A DNA stretch of 64,000 nt from contig NW_004190427.2 in assembly GCF_000224145.3 (NCBI RefSeq), positions 123,778 to 187,777 on the forward strand. Direction: 5' to 3'. A program made the position numbers and the translations under genes. Shown piece after piece: positions 11,626-22,652 of the stretch; position 1 is the first letter of the stretch, and each line of letters opens with the position of its first letter. The notes beneath the pieces are model-generated. The model did not search any database. It was not told the origin of the DNA and saw only the letters and a list, made by a program, of their open reading frames with translations. Source of the DNA: Ciona intestinalis. Its lineage: Eukaryota; Chordata; Ascidiacea; Phlebobranchia; Cionidae.

Positions 11626-12958
11626 TTTACATTTTATATTCAGTTATTCTTAAAATTTGAAAGTTTTTTTTCTAAATTATTGTCCTATTTTTCATCAACT
11701 TCAATTGATTTAATGTCTACTACCTCATTATATATATACACAACTGAGTTTTTGCAGTAAATCAACCATTTTTACTGTTTTCAAGTTAAATAAAAGAATA
11801 TAATAGTGTCCGTTACAAAATGTCTTTTAGAAAAGGGAAAAAAAAGTACAGACCAGAAATAAATAATGTATACCAAAAAATGCAAAAATCATCTGAAAGT
11901 ATTTTTTTTAATGGGACTTTGTAGCAGCAAATTTCTCTGAAAAATCGCGGGAATTTCCACACATTATCCGCTGTGCCAGTATTTCACACAAAACACCGTT
12001 TATTTTTTTTCATTTTTAGGTCAATTTTTTAAAAGTTTAAGACTAAATGCACGCTACGAAATGACCATGGCAATAAAAAAACATCGGTTTATCGAAAGAA
12101 ATCTATATGACTACAATCGTACACAAATTGATTTAGTACTCTAGGCTCCAACATGGAGCATCTTTTTCACAAACAGTTCAAATAACTCGATTGTATTTTA
12201 AACAGTTAAGAACTTAATTTCGGAGGCGTGATAATATGGTGATATATTTATTAAGTTTCTAATTACTACACCACGCTTGAGAGGTCACCTTAACGAATTG
12301 GGAAATTTTGAGACAATTATATATGTTTTAAGAAAAAAATAACGAGGGACAAATATATCTCTGTAAAATGCGACTAAAACAAAAACAAGTTTTCCAATTT
12401 ATTATTAGTAGTTGTTGTTCTTTTTGTTCCATAGTAGTACAGCCGCAGCACGAGCATGAAACACGTATTTGTTATTAATAAAAACGTATTTGTTATTTAT
12501 AGCAACGCTGAGCGGCTGCCCAATGAGACATGGGTAGCCTGTCTGTGGCGTATATTTGGGTAAGGTCAAACCAAATTCCACGACCAGAAAATGCAGTCAA
12601 TTTCCCCTTTTAAATGTAATGTTCGAGGACATATCCTTAGTTTAACCAGTCAATTGGGTTTAGGTGTCTGTTTAAGCAACCTGTCTGTTTACCTGTCTGT
12701 GGCAATTGTACTCCATGAGCCAATACACGGCCCGAATCGCACTATGCCAAACTTTTATAAAAAACGGAAACACACTCACGACATGCCCCTAATTGCAGTT
12801 TGTTGCACCCAGATAATTTTACCGCTCGAGTTGTAAATAATCTGTAAAACAAAACTCAGAACACGTGCGGTTTGTTTATCCCGTAAAGTGAACCTTGTAT
12901 AACTCGCTGCGTGGATTGAAACGTAAGAACGTATATTCCAATGACTCAAATATAGAGT

Positions 12959-12965
12959 TATATAA
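12959..12965 (+). promoter_or_regulatory. Candidate TATA box of the ShKT gene
   Basis: TATATAA lies 62 bases upstream of the ATG at 13028, leaving room for a transcription start near 12990 and a short leader. Position and sequence are the only evidence. Confidence 0.5.
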
Positions 12966-13027
12966 GTAGCACACCAGCTTCAAAATTCAACCAAAATTGG
13001 AACCAACAACCAAAGACGACTTTCACT

Positions 13028-15322
13028 ATGAAGACCATGGGACCAGCAATCGGATTTGTTTTGACCGTCTTCTTCTTTCGAGCAGGAGTTGGCATTAACA
13101 CAAATCTTCTACGAAGTATTCTGGTGAACCAAGTTTCTGTTGGTTGCTGTAAGTATACGGTGTAAATTGGCTCACATAAATAAAACCGTTATAATTTTGG
13201 GTTCAACAGATACGTCTTTTAACTGATACCCTTTCCGAAACGCTTTATCCGTAAAGGTGTTTTAACGAATGTCGTTTTGCTGTCGGTACCATTTTTTTTG
13301 CTGTCGGTACCAAGTAATATATGATATTCGCTATCTTTTTAAAAAGATAAATAAAATATATTATGTCATGATAACCAATGTTTTTCCCCCAGCTGCCGTC
13401 TGTTCTGACAGCAATTCAGCTTGCGCTACATGGAAGTTGTACACACCAACGATGTGTTCTGGTGCCTTGAGATTGATGTGTCAACGGACTTGTGCAGTTT
13501 GTACACCATGTGGCGAAACGTCCGCTGAAGCAAGAGCAAGCATGGGCATCACAAGTGCTACAACATGCGACAGTGAGTGGCGCTAACTAAATATATAGTA
13601 CCTTGTGTAAGTTGGGACACCTTTAGCACACAATCTCCAAATACCCTCATCGCGTTTTAAACAATTAACAACGGTGTATGGGATTCGTGAGGTTACTGTT
13701 TTATAACTTTTTGAATGTTCTTCGTCTACTACTAAGTGGAACGAGAATATAGAATGAAAAAGTGTCCTATCTTCCCCACCCTACTATATAGTACTTTTGG
13801 TAAGTTTTGACTCCTTTACCACGTTTAACAAAACAATTAACGGCGTCTAACGGTTTTATAATTTTTCAAATGTTTTTTGTTTACTACCAAATGACACGAT
13901 AAAATAGAATAAAAAGATATCCTACTTCAACCTACTATATTACTAACCTTTTAATCTGGAGTTCCTAACTTTTTCGAGACGAAGAATAAATTTCTGCTAA
14001 AAATAAGTTAAGAAACTTGTTCATTGTTCGTATACAATATATGCAACAAAACTGGTGTAATATGCGACATTAAGTATAGTAGGGTGGGGAAAGATGGGAC
14101 ACCTTTTCTTTCAATTTTCTCGTCCCCTTTGGTAGTAAACAAAGAACATTTAAAGAATTATAAAACCGTATCCTCACGACTTCCATAGACCGTTGCTAAT
14201 TGTTTAAAACACAATCAGAGCATTTAGATATTATGTACTAAAGGTGTCCCGTCTTCCCCCACCCTACTATATACTAGATCTAAATTGTTCTATTCAGGTA
14301 TAGCTTTTATTAGTATAAAAAAACACTGCTTTTACCTTACGGTAAATAAAGGTATAATTGCCAAAAAAGCATTTTTTATTTATAACGATACAGATAAATT
14401 AATTAATTAAACATGTTCAACCATTTTTTCAGTTAACTGTAGAAATCAACTCGGTGAGACGTACTGTGATGCAATATACGCAAGGAATATGTGCACTGGC
14501 GCAAACCGAGCTGGTTGCATGAAGTCGTGCAAAGTGTGTGCGGGGTGCAATCTTCCACCTGCAAAACCACCATGCCGAAACGGTAAGCTGCTACCATTGT
14601 GGGCTTATGAGAAAGACACTCAACGGCAATTGCTCCAACCCAGTGGTCATTAATGGGCTGTCCAAATTATCAACCACACATAAAAAATGAAAAAAATCCT
14701 CCCCCCTCATTTTCAAAAATATTCACCTACAATGTAACATACTTGGCAACTCGTCAACTGGTACAAGGTGTATTCATTCAAGCAGTTATGGTATCCATAG
14801 ACGTTAAAAATCAAAAAAATAATCACCTATGAAGTTACACATGTGGTAAAAAAGTTTGAAGTGTATGAAAAATAACACTCGAGTTATATAACGACTGTCG
14901 CTACCCCTCCACGCGAGGTTACAAAATCTGATATTAATTCATTCATGTATTTAAGTTATATTATAAGTTTTGAATCAATTCAGCAAAGATGAATTAAATT
15001 ATTATCCATTTGGTTTGTTTCAGATTGTGCTGATTATAATAAAGATTGTGATTACTGGAACCAGATGGGTTACTGTATGGGAGAAGGGCAGTATCCCCAT
15101 ACAAGAATCGCTTGTCCACTGAGCTGTATGGTGTGTCAGAAATGCGGAGGCGGCCAAGACGGCGCTCGGGGAAATAGCACAGCCGCCGGTGGGCAGCAGG
15201 GAGCAAGTGGCAGCACAAATCAAGGGCAACCTGGTGGAAATACTGTGCAAGCACAACTGACCGAGCAGAGAAGCGCCGCACGTTCTGGGTTGGGAGAATA
15301 TACATCGTTTTCACAAGGATAG
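13028..15322 (+). CDS. Secreted protein with three ShKT cysteine-rich domains
   Basis: Four exons: 13028..13148, 13393..13572, 14433..14582, 15024..15322 (750 nt, 249 aa). Exon 1 encodes a signal peptide (hydrophobic core at about residues 8-17). Exons 2, 3 and 4 each encode one six-cysteine module with ShKT spacing. The modules begin at Cys-Ser-Asp, Cys-Arg-Asn and Cys-Ala-Asp and each ends in a CxxxCxxC pattern. All internal introns are phase 1, as expected for exon-shuffled extracellular modules. The last ~60 residues are a Gly/Gln/Ser-rich tail without cysteines. ShKT modules occur in cnidarian toxins and in many secreted animal proteins, often metalloproteases and peroxidases; no catalytic domain is present here. 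Venom function should not be assumed; a secreted matrix, immune or peptide-like role is equally open. Confidence 0.8.
13593..13790 (+). mobile_element. MITE in ShKT intron 2
   Basis: The left end is diverged (TATAGTACCTTGTGTAAGTT) and the right end is good (ATCTTCCCCACCCTACTATA). It starts 21 bases after the end of exon 2. Confidence 0.7.
13787..13942 (+). mobile_element. Second, decayed MITE abutting the first
   Basis: Same orientation. Keeps AACAATTAACGGCGTCTAAC, GTTTACTACCAAATGACACG and a right end CTTCAACCTACTATAT. It shares the TATA junction with its neighbour. Confidence 0.6.
14075..14272 (-). mobile_element. MITE in ShKT intron 2, opposite orientation
   Basis: Well-preserved ends TATAGTAGGGTGGGGAAAGA and CGTCTTCCCCCACCCTACTA. 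The internal TGGTAGTAAACAAAGAACAT marks the reverse orientation. Confidence 0.8.
14358..14468 (+). repeat. Source copy of a 111-bp duplication (ShKT intron 2 end and exon 3 start)
   Basis: This stretch, including the splice acceptor and the first 36 bases of exon 3, recurs at 16183-16293 with four mismatches that I can count. Confidence 0.85.
14585..14930 (+). repeat. SINE-like repeat, rearranged
   Basis: Begins with GCTACCATTGTGGGCTTATG just after ShKT exon 3. It contains CAATTGCTCCAACCCAGTGG, then two successive copies of the 3' part (AATATTCACCTACAATGTAA and AATAATCACCTATGAAGTTA). It lies in ShKT intron 3. Confidence 0.55.
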
Positions 15323-15533
15323 ATGGTATAACACTGGACTAGTGTTGTTTTACAAAAATTGTACTAAAATTGTAGCCTATGTATAATAATATTGTAGCCT
15401 ATACCGATACGTTGAGAGCAATCTGTTTAATTAAACATGAAACAGGCAGTAAATGCAACTTGCATATGCTACATATTTTTCGAAAATAATATCTAAAATT
15501 TAAAAGTTAATAATTGTGTTTTTATGTGTAAGA

Positions 15534-15539
15534 TTTATT
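15534..15539 (-). other. Candidate poly(A) signal for the SLC22 gene
   Basis: TTTATT on the plus strand reads AATAAA on the minus strand, 324 bases past the SLC22 stop. It lies inside the presumed 3' UTR of the ShKT gene, so the two transcripts may overlap tail to tail. Confidence 0.35.
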
Positions 15540-15603
15540 ACAAACCGCCGACATATCGATTATACCAATTCCGCGATTTTAGACTAATGTAATAATGAGT
15601 TGT

Positions 15604-15609
15604 AATAAA
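15604..15609 (+). other. Candidate poly(A) signal for the ShKT gene
   Basis: AATAAA 282 bases past the ShKT stop, followed by a TG/T-rich stretch (TGATGTACTTTGC, then TTTTATATTTC). Confidence 0.55.
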
Positions 15610-15862
15610 GAGTTCCTGATGTACTTTGCTATTTTATATTTCATGATGTTGTGTTTTACTTGAACCATTGCCTGAGAGACGATCCATGGTTTTTCAGTGA
15701 CATCGGTTATTTCCCTTAGGTCTTGTACTGATATGTATTAAAATAGATTGAACGTTACAATAAATACGCCAATTTAGACTAAATGCGCGATTCTGGAATA
15801 TATGAGCAATTCTTTAGGTTCTTTTTTAAAACGCGAGTATAGACTAAATACGAGACTTTGTA

Positions 15863-18800
15863 CTAAAAACGAGTTTTCAGAGCTTCTGCGTCAGATATAC
15901 GAGCAGGCAAAGTTGTTCCTTTGGTTTCAGGCAGTTTAAGAATGGACATTAGAGATGATATCAACGCCAACGATCCCATTACTATGAAGGGGACGAATTC
16001 ACTCGTAGTTTCACCTGAAAAATATCGTAATTTCGCCTAATTTATTCAGAATAATTGTCCTTGCAAAATCTACAAAAAGTCTTTACATAACANNNNNNNN
16101 NNNNNNNNNNNNNNNNNNNNNNNNNNNNNNNNNNNNNNNNNNAATAACATAAATTTATTGAAACATTTACAGTCTAGATCTATTGTCAAAAGAGCATTTT
16201 TTATTTATAACGATACAGATAAATTAATTAATTAAACATATTCAACCATTTTTTCAGTTAACTGTAGAAATCAACTCGGGGAGACGTACTGTGTAGGCTA
16301 TACGGTGTGGCACCGCACCATACTATGCTACTATACGTATACGTATACCAAGAAACATCAGGTAAGGTGCTGTAAAGCTTCCTATTTTCCCAACTGCCGA
16401 TGCAGATCCGACCATGATATTCCTCAGCAGTGTGGGTGACATTTCCCCAGTTATACTGAAGTTGATGTAAAAAGCACCGATAAGTGACGTCTTGCCCAAA
16501 ATCACCATGGCCGTCATAGCAACTTGATTCACTAACAACAAGATAAGATGTAAAAGTGTAAAAAATGGGATGCCGAAGATTCTTTAATGCTCTAATTTTG
16601 ATTTTATTTGTCAACGCAATTAAACTGAACACCACGTTTTATGCATATAATGATAAATGTGTATATACTTTGTGCTATTGCTATGAATAGCATTAAAATA
16701 CTTTGTCCTCGCGTGAAACGATAGTCGTTATATGCAGGAAACGATAGTCGTTATAAAACGGATGTTTTATTTCAAACACTTCGTGGAAGCATATACGTAA
16801 ATTTACTTATAACACGGGTGTTTTGTTTCAAACACTTCGTGCAAGCTTATAATAGTGTACTGGATTATTTGTCCACAATGAATTTATCACGTTTGAGTTG
16901 TCTGATGTACGAAAGGTGCGGAGTTATGTGTTTAAATATAGTACACCAGACATCTTTATCTTTTAACATAGAATTTTGCCAAAAGTGATAAGAAAAAGGA
17001 CTTAGAGTCTTGGACCATTAAGTAACATTTAGTTTGACTAAATTGGGGGGTCAATTATACTGGTTATACACATTAACTAATCTAGCAAAAGTATGCAACC
17101 TATAGAATACCTTGTTTTATAAACGGTGCCACTGCTAAGCACATTCCCCCAAATCCCATAAAAAGTGACAACGATAGAGGCCTCCCAAGCCATTGGATTA
17201 CAAAGAAACCGCCGATGATGCCTGGGAACTCAAGCAATCCTGAGACTGCTGCATTGACGTATCGGTCACCACTAAAAGCAGTTATGTTGAGTGCCAATCC
17301 GTAGTACACCATGTTGGTTACTATCCTGGAAATTCAAGAAATGCTGTTTTGAGTAGTGAGTATGAATAGCATGGTTGGTATGAGTGGTATCAGTCTTACT
17401 GTAAATCTTGATGGACAAAAAATAAACAAAACATGGGGCAAAAATGGACAAAACAGAGTAAAAAAATTGGAAAAAACATAAAAAAATCTAAGGGTAAAAC
17501 CTGGAGCAGAACGTGCTGGGAATAAAAGGTTAAAATATGGGTAATTTTAAGAACTCGCCGAAATTGACCAAATGGAAATAAGGAAATTTCTTACCATGAT
17601 ATGTATGCGACTACAAGTCGACACCGCATAGTGGGGCTACGAAGCAAATACAGAAAACTGTACTCGTGGGAATTCTTTTGGACGTTATTTTCTTTTAATA
17701 TCAATGGATCTTTGTTCTCATTGAATGCCTAAATGTGAAGTTTTAAAATAATATATAAAGTTTTCCATAGAGGGAAAATAGTAAAAATGATTAAACCACG
17801 GCCCAGTGGTTTGCGCGACTGCCTCCAAATTAAAACGTATGTCATGGCTTCAAGGCTCGTCGTTGCTACCGTTGTAGGTGTGTTTCCCTGAGCAAGCCAC
17901 TTAACGACAATTGCATCAACCTATATTGGTTAGTAATGTGTTGTCTAACTATCAGCCATATACAGAAAAAAAACCCATAAAGTTGCAGTTGTATAACTAT
18001 TAAGCGACGCAATGTGTATGAATCAGAACATCCATGTTAAATGAATGAATGTATAACTTATACTTTATCCTCGTGTGGCAGGAAAACGACAGTCGTTATA
18101 ACACGGGTGTTCATAAACCTTGTACCAGCTTACGAGTTATACCATGTATACGTTACTTTGTGGTTGATATTCTTGGAGGAGAAGAGGGGCTTTTTCTTTG
18201 TTACATACACATATGTGAACAACTGCAGTTTTACGACCACGTATTAACAAAGCAAGTTACGCCTGTTAATTCAAACCATACCTTACCGGGTTATTAAACT
18301 TATCAATAAGTTTGCACTCGCTCGGCAAACTCTTGCCGTTAATCTTAGCCATCTTACAAAGAACTAGTTGGGCATCCTCGGTTCTACCGGAAGAAAGAAG
18401 CCAGTATGGAGATTCCAGAATAATCCTGAATGTTTGAAAGTAAAAAAAATTATTAACTTAATCAAAATTTTATTAATTTATTTAATGTTTAATACAGTAC
18501 GGAGGGGTAAGATGAGACATTTTCGTTATATTTTATGATCTCATTTTGTTGTAAACAAAGAATATTTACAGAATTGTATAACCCTATAGCCCACGATTCT
18601 AAAATAGCGTTGATATTTGGTAGAAAATGGTATCACTTTTTACCCCAGTATAGAACTATACAGTTTTTAAACGTATTTATACCATTGTGGGGCTCCAGTG
18701 GCGCAATCGGTTAGCGCGCCGTACTTTTTATAACAGTATCGGAGACATGCGGAGGTTGTGAGTTCAAGCCTCACCTGGAGCATATGTTTTTAACACACGG

Positions 18801-21800
18801 GCATAGTTTGTTGAAGTAGCATACGACTGCCAAAGAGTCGTAATGCAAAATAGTAATACTACTTTCTGCATAATTTACCAATTAAATAACAACAGCATTT
18901 GATAGCGCACCATATGTGGTTGCCACGTGCGGATCACTTTGACTGTGTCAACTCCATTTTGCTTATGCGGTACCGCTGGTTCCAGAAAAAAAGAACTACT
19001 ATTTTCCATTACGCCTCTTTGCAGTCGCACGAAACTTGAACAAACAATTTCANNNNNNNNNNNNNNNNNNNNNNNNNNNNNNNNNNNNNNNNNNNNNNNN
19101 NNNNNNNNNNNNNNNNNNNNNNNNNNNNNNNNNNNNNNNNNNNNNNNNNNNNNNNNNNNNNNNNNNNNNNNNNNNNNNNNNNNNNNNNNNNNNNNNNNNN
19201 NNNNNNNNNNNNNNNNNNNNNNNNNNNNNNNNNNNNNNNNNNNNNNNNNNNNNNNNNNNNNNNNNNNNNNNNNNNNNNNNNNNNNNNNNNNNNNNNNNNN
19301 NNNNNNNNNNNNNNNNNNNNNNNNNNNNNNNNNNNNNNNNNNNNNNNNNNNNNNNNNNNNNNNNNNNNNNNNNNNNNNNNNNNNNNNNNNNNNNNNNNNN
19401 NNNNNNNNNNNNNNNNNNNNNNNNNNNNNNNNNNNNNNNNNNNNNNNNNNNNNNNNNNNNNNNNNNNNNNNNNNNNNNNNNNNNNNNNNNNNNNNNNNNN
19501 NNNNNNNNNNNNNNNNNNNNNNNNNNNNNNNNNNNNNNNNNNNNNNNNNNNNCTATTTTCCATTACGACTCTTTGGCATCCGCACGAAACTTGAACAAAC
19601 AATTTCACGTGTTAAAACAAGTGCTCCAGGTGAGGCTCGAACTCACAACCTCCGCATTTCTCCGATACTGTTATATAAGTACGGCGCGCTAACCGATTGC
19701 GCCACTGGAGCGCCACAAAACTTGAAATAATTTAAATACCGAGTTCTTTCCGCAAGTAAAAGATCATTGTGTTAACATATGTTGATGTGGTCTTTTTAGA
19801 CAAGTGTAACAGATAATGTTTCATAAAGTTATCGCATCGGGATTTGAGCTATGCTATCACATCCATGAATGTGAATGTAACTTGCTTTTGCAAATTTGTG
19901 CGAGTGTTTTTTATGGCTGACAATTTTGACCACCCATTAGTGACCGCTGTGTTGGAGTAATTGCCGTTAAGTGTCTTGCCCAAGGAAACGCGCTCACAAC
20001 GGTAGCAATGACGAGTCTTGAACCCATAACAAAACAATTTTCGTAGCAACATATAACAACACCTTACCAGTAATATGGTATGTACAATATCCCCATTAAT
20101 CCAGTCACTCGCATTATCCAACGCCAGTCTGAAATGAGATACCCTATAATAGGTACGGTTGCCGCTCCAAAACAGTAACCCCCATATACACATAAAGATA
20201 TGATGTTGCGATGGTTGTCCCCCATCGCCTCATTGCCTACAAAGGAAATAAAACCGTTTTGTTTTGATTTTTAAATTTTGTTTTTTGGTTTCAAACAACT
20301 GCTTTGCTTATGTTGTAGCCAACGGAAATTTATTTAAAATACCGAAAGTATATTTTACGTAATCGACTGTTGCCTATACTATGCATATGCGTTTATTTGT
20401 AATCAGGTTAATCACTCTTATTAAGGAATAATATCGTAATATCTTTTTGCTACAATTCAAAATATATTAAAACATACGATGAGTTCTATTCTTCATTGTA
20501 ACATAGGATACAGTTATTTTTAGTTTTGAAAATCGATATTTACTATTTGAAACAAAAGCACAACTTGATTCTCACCTAAGACAAAAGCAGAGGTATATGG
20601 CAAATAAACGAAAGCACCAGTGACCGCCATAAGTGCTATAAAAGCTGAGATATTCGGAGAAAATCCAACCAAGAAGTAAAGAGTGAATTCTATCAGTTTG
20701 CCCCACAGAAAAACCCGTCGCCTTCCGAACCTATATAAAGGAAAATTATATGTGAATAAAATGTTTGGATTTGGGCATTAGTTCTGAAACTTCTTAACAG
20801 TAATGTCAGTTATAATGTGCATTTCCTTTTTTTAGCGGCTTATCATTAAAATAAGTTTTACGCAAACCATCAGCTATACAATATAGGCTATGGGTTCAAA
20901 GCTCGTTGTTGCTACCATTGTTGTTGGGCGATTTTTCCTGCGAAATACACTTAAACGCAATTGCTCCAACCCAGTGTTTACTGATGAGTTGTTCAAATTG
21001 TCAGCTATACAGAAAAAAACACGCCCAGCGTTATCGATGATAAACCGAAATAGGCAGCAGGTGTATGAAGTAAAACACCTATTTTATGTGTTTAACCCGT
21101 TCACACGAAGATAAAGACTGTCTTTAATCCGTTCACACGAAGATAAAGAAAGTTAGATTCAATTCAAGATACAACTACGGACTCAGGTACGATATAGTTA
21201 CACGCCTATAGTTTACCTGTCAGCTAATACTCCACCAATTACGCTCCCAAATGCTTCTCCAGCCATAAATAAGGATACAGTTAAAGGTTTCAACCAAGCG
21301 TCTTCGCATACAAGTTGGAACTGATAAAAAATGATGTATATTTAGGTGGAAGAAGATAGGACATCTTTTCATATTATTTTCTCCCTTTAGGTAGTAAACA
21401 AATAACATTTAAAGAAATATAAAACCTTATCTTCACGACTCCCATGGACCGTTGTTATTAAACACAGTCAGGATATTTGAATATTATGTGTTAAAGGTGT
21501 CCTGTTTCTCCCGTCCTACTATATAGTGATGTATTTAAATACTTTTGATCATGCTATACATAAATGCGAATGGCCAATCCTATAAGCTTAGATTAAATAA
21601 TATTGCGCGCTTTTGAAATGTTGATTCTTATACAGTATGTACATCACGGGTGAAATCAAACCGTTGGAGGAAACAAATCGGCCGTGGGACAATACATGGG
21701 ATTTATCATAAAATGCGAAATTCTACATCTGATATCAGGCAGACATAGGTGCCATTTTAATATCAGAAATCCGCCACAAAGTTATCTATATGTTATAACG

Positions 21801-22652
21801 ACCACCTTTAACTACGTGTTATAACGACCACCTTTAACTTTCACACGAGGAAAAATAAGTTTCAAATATGCTCACGTCAGTCACAACGGTTGAAACAGAT
21901 TCGTCTAGAAATTGCCAACCCTTATCGCAGGGAATCTCAGTCTTTGTGACATTTGCATTGAGCCGACTCTCATCCCAGCTAGCATTATTCCTCAAATCGA
22001 ATCCTGAAGTTTTAAATCTGTTACATTTCCTTCGGGCCAAGTTGGTTCCATCGTCGTCTTCAGGAATAAGAAATGACAGCAGCTTATTTTGTAAAACACT
22101 CTGTAAAATTAACACGGGCATAATTTTTAAAAAAGTAAGAGAGAATATGGATTGAAAAATAACTTTAATAAGATATTACAAAAAAGGAAGAAAACCTCTT
22201 TTCCCCAATAACCGTTAACGAAAAATACGAAAAGTAATCGTATAATGACAAAAATCCTAATGAGTTCGGGTAAAGATCTGCCAGGGAAAGCTTTTTCATT
22301 ATTTTGTCATCCCATTTAGCATAGTAAACAAAGAATTATAAAACCGCATCCTCACAAGTCCCATAGACCGTTTTTAATTGTTTAAAACACTATTAGGATA
22401 TTTTGATACTTTGTGCTAAAGGTGTTTCATCTTTCCTACCCTACGGTCCGAATAAAGTACTACCTGGTTTATATAGGGAAGTGGTTCGTCCACAACAGGT
22501 ATCTTGCATCTATGGTCGGGCGTATACATTGTGAATATCATGGTTAGGGTTCCGAATGCACAGGTCATCGTACTCATAAAGATAACAAGGCATAACCGCT
22601 TCTGGTATGCGCCGAATTCACCAATTTCCAATAAAACATCTTTGTACGTCAT
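15863..22652 (-). CDS. SLC22-type organic ion transporter (MFS)
   Basis: Ten exons in transcription order: 22652..22464, 22100..21876, 21320..21217, 20730..20576, 20236..20068, 18425..18287, 17728..17595, 17325..17111, 16522..16349, 16014..15863 (1656 nt, 551 aa, typical for SLC22). The start reads MTYKDVLLEIGEFGAYQKR, the usual SLC22 opening, followed by TM1. A large hydrophilic extracellular loop with several Cys and Asn-X-Ser/Thr sites follows. The MFS signature GGVLADRFGRRR spans exons 3-4. Later come VGNEAMGDNHR, ESPYWLLSSGR, VYYGLALN and GEMSPTLLRN, all family landmarks, and a tail LPETKGTTLP. These plasma-membrane proteins carry organic cations, anions or zwitterions; the substrate cannot be told from this sequence. 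Introns contain MITEs, SINE-like copies, two tRNA genes and two gaps, but no exon is visibly missing. Confidence 0.88.
16093..16142. other. Assembly gap, 50 N
   Basis: Unsequenced stretch in the last SLC22 intron, 40 bases from the duplicated ShKT fragment. Confidence 0.99.
16183..16293 (+). pseudogene. Duplicated fragment of the ShKT gene inside an SLC22 intron
   Basis: Matches 14358-14468 over 111 bases with about four substitutions (roughly 96% by eye). It keeps the polypyrimidine tract, the acceptor and 36 coding bases, then breaks off in the middle of a codon. It is in the same orientation as the source, hence antisense to SLC22, and begins 40 bases from a gap. It is either a recent partial duplication or an assembly/haplotype artefact. 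Confidence 0.8.
17795..18037 (+). repeat. SINE-like repeat in SLC22 intron 6
   Basis: Contains CGGCCCAGTGGTTTGCGCGA (A-box-like), GGCTTCAAGGCTCGTCGTTG (B-box-like) and AACGACAATTGCATCAACCT. A second copy in the opposite sense follows directly. Confidence 0.6.
18038..18250 (-). repeat. SINE-like repeat, 5' modules only
   Basis: Contains AAACGACAGTCGTTATAACA, the GTACCAGCTTACGAGTTA module and TACGTTACTTTGTGGTTGAT. Head to head with the preceding copy. Confidence 0.55.
18493..18655 (-). mobile_element. Diverged MITE in SLC22 intron 5
   Basis: Left end CAGTACGGAGGGGTAAGATG and right end TTTTTACCCCAGTATAG. The interior TTGTAAACAAAGAATATTTA is weak but recognisable. Confidence 0.5.
18692..18782 (+). 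tRNA. tRNA-Ile-like gene with intron, altered anticodon loop (possible pseudogene)
   Basis: Acceptor GCTCCAG pairs with CTGGAGC, and A is the discriminator. The D arm GCGCAATCGGTTAGCGC, anticodon stem CCGTA/TGCGG and T arm (GAGTTCAAGCCTC) are intact. The body matches eukaryotic tRNA-Ile(UAU), which carries an intron after position 37. After the stem this copy reads CTTTTTATAACAG where its partner reads CTTATATAACAG. By position the anticodon would be TTT rather than TAT, or the exon-intron boundary is shifted. It sits in SLC22 intron 5. Confidence 0.75.
19053..19552. other. Assembly gap, 500 N
   Basis: A round size, so probably nominal. Sequence left of it (18993-19052) and right of it (19553-19606) is near-identical and corresponds to the flank of the tRNA-Ile gene, so another copy of the unit may be hidden or misjoined here. 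Confidence 0.99.
19622..19711 (-). tRNA. tRNA-Ile (TAT anticodon) with intron
   Basis: Read on the minus strand: acceptor GCTCCAG, D arm GCGCAATCGGTTAGCGC, anticodon stem CCGTA, loop CTTATA with anticodon TAT, an intron of about 15 bases containing ACAGTATCGGAGAA, stem TGCGG, T arm GAGTTCGAGCCTC, CTGGAGC and discriminator A. All stems pair. It decodes the AUA isoleucine codon. It forms an inverted pair with 18692-18782, with homologous flanks on the 3' side. Confidence 0.9.
19860..20030 (-). repeat. SINE-like repeat in SLC22 intron 5
   Basis: Contains TGAATGTAACTTGCTTTTGC, CATTAGTGACCGCTGTGTTG, AAGTGTCTTGCCCAAGGAAA and, last, the complement of the B box (GAGTCTTGAACCC). It ends 38 bases before the donor side of exon 20236..20068. 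Confidence 0.6.
20885..21110 (+). repeat. SINE-like repeat in SLC22 intron 3
   Basis: Contains GGGTTCAAAGCTCGTTGTTG and CGCAATTGCTCCAACCCAGT; the end is diverged (AGGTGTATGAAGTAAAACAC). A short direct repeat, CCGTTCACACGAAGATAAAG, follows at about 21097 and 21130. Confidence 0.55.
21337..21524 (-). mobile_element. MITE starting 17 bases from SLC22 exon 3
   Basis: Left end TATATTTAGGTGGAAGAAGA, interior GGTAGTAAACAAATAACATT, right end TCCCGTCCTACTATATAG. It forms most of the near-exon part of intron 2. Confidence 0.7.
22278..22447 (-). mobile_element. MITE ending 17 bases from SLC22 exon 1
   Basis: The left end is eroded. The interior AGCATAGTAAACAAAGAATT and ATTGTTTAAAACACTATTAG, and the right end TTTCATCTTTCCTACCCTAC, are recognisable. 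Confidence 0.6.

Larger units (their letters stand above)
11141..12958. other. Intergenic, no gene seen
   Basis: Spacer between the TTLL15-like and ShKT genes. It holds a perfect inverted repeat at 11387-11413 and a partial SINE-like copy near 11500-11625. The rest is AT-rich with poly-T and poly-A runs. No coding frame could be supported. Confidence 0.5.

Noticed and set aside
13028..15322. Calling the ShKT gene a venom toxin
   Set aside because: ShKT modules are widespread in ordinary secreted proteins. Three modules plus a long Gly/Gln-rich tail do not match the short single-domain toxins.
18927..19730. Long open frame on both strands through 18.9-19.7 kb
   Set aside because: Three quarters of it is N. 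The readable ends are the tRNA-Ile gene and its flank; peptides such as EARTHNLRI are translated tRNA.
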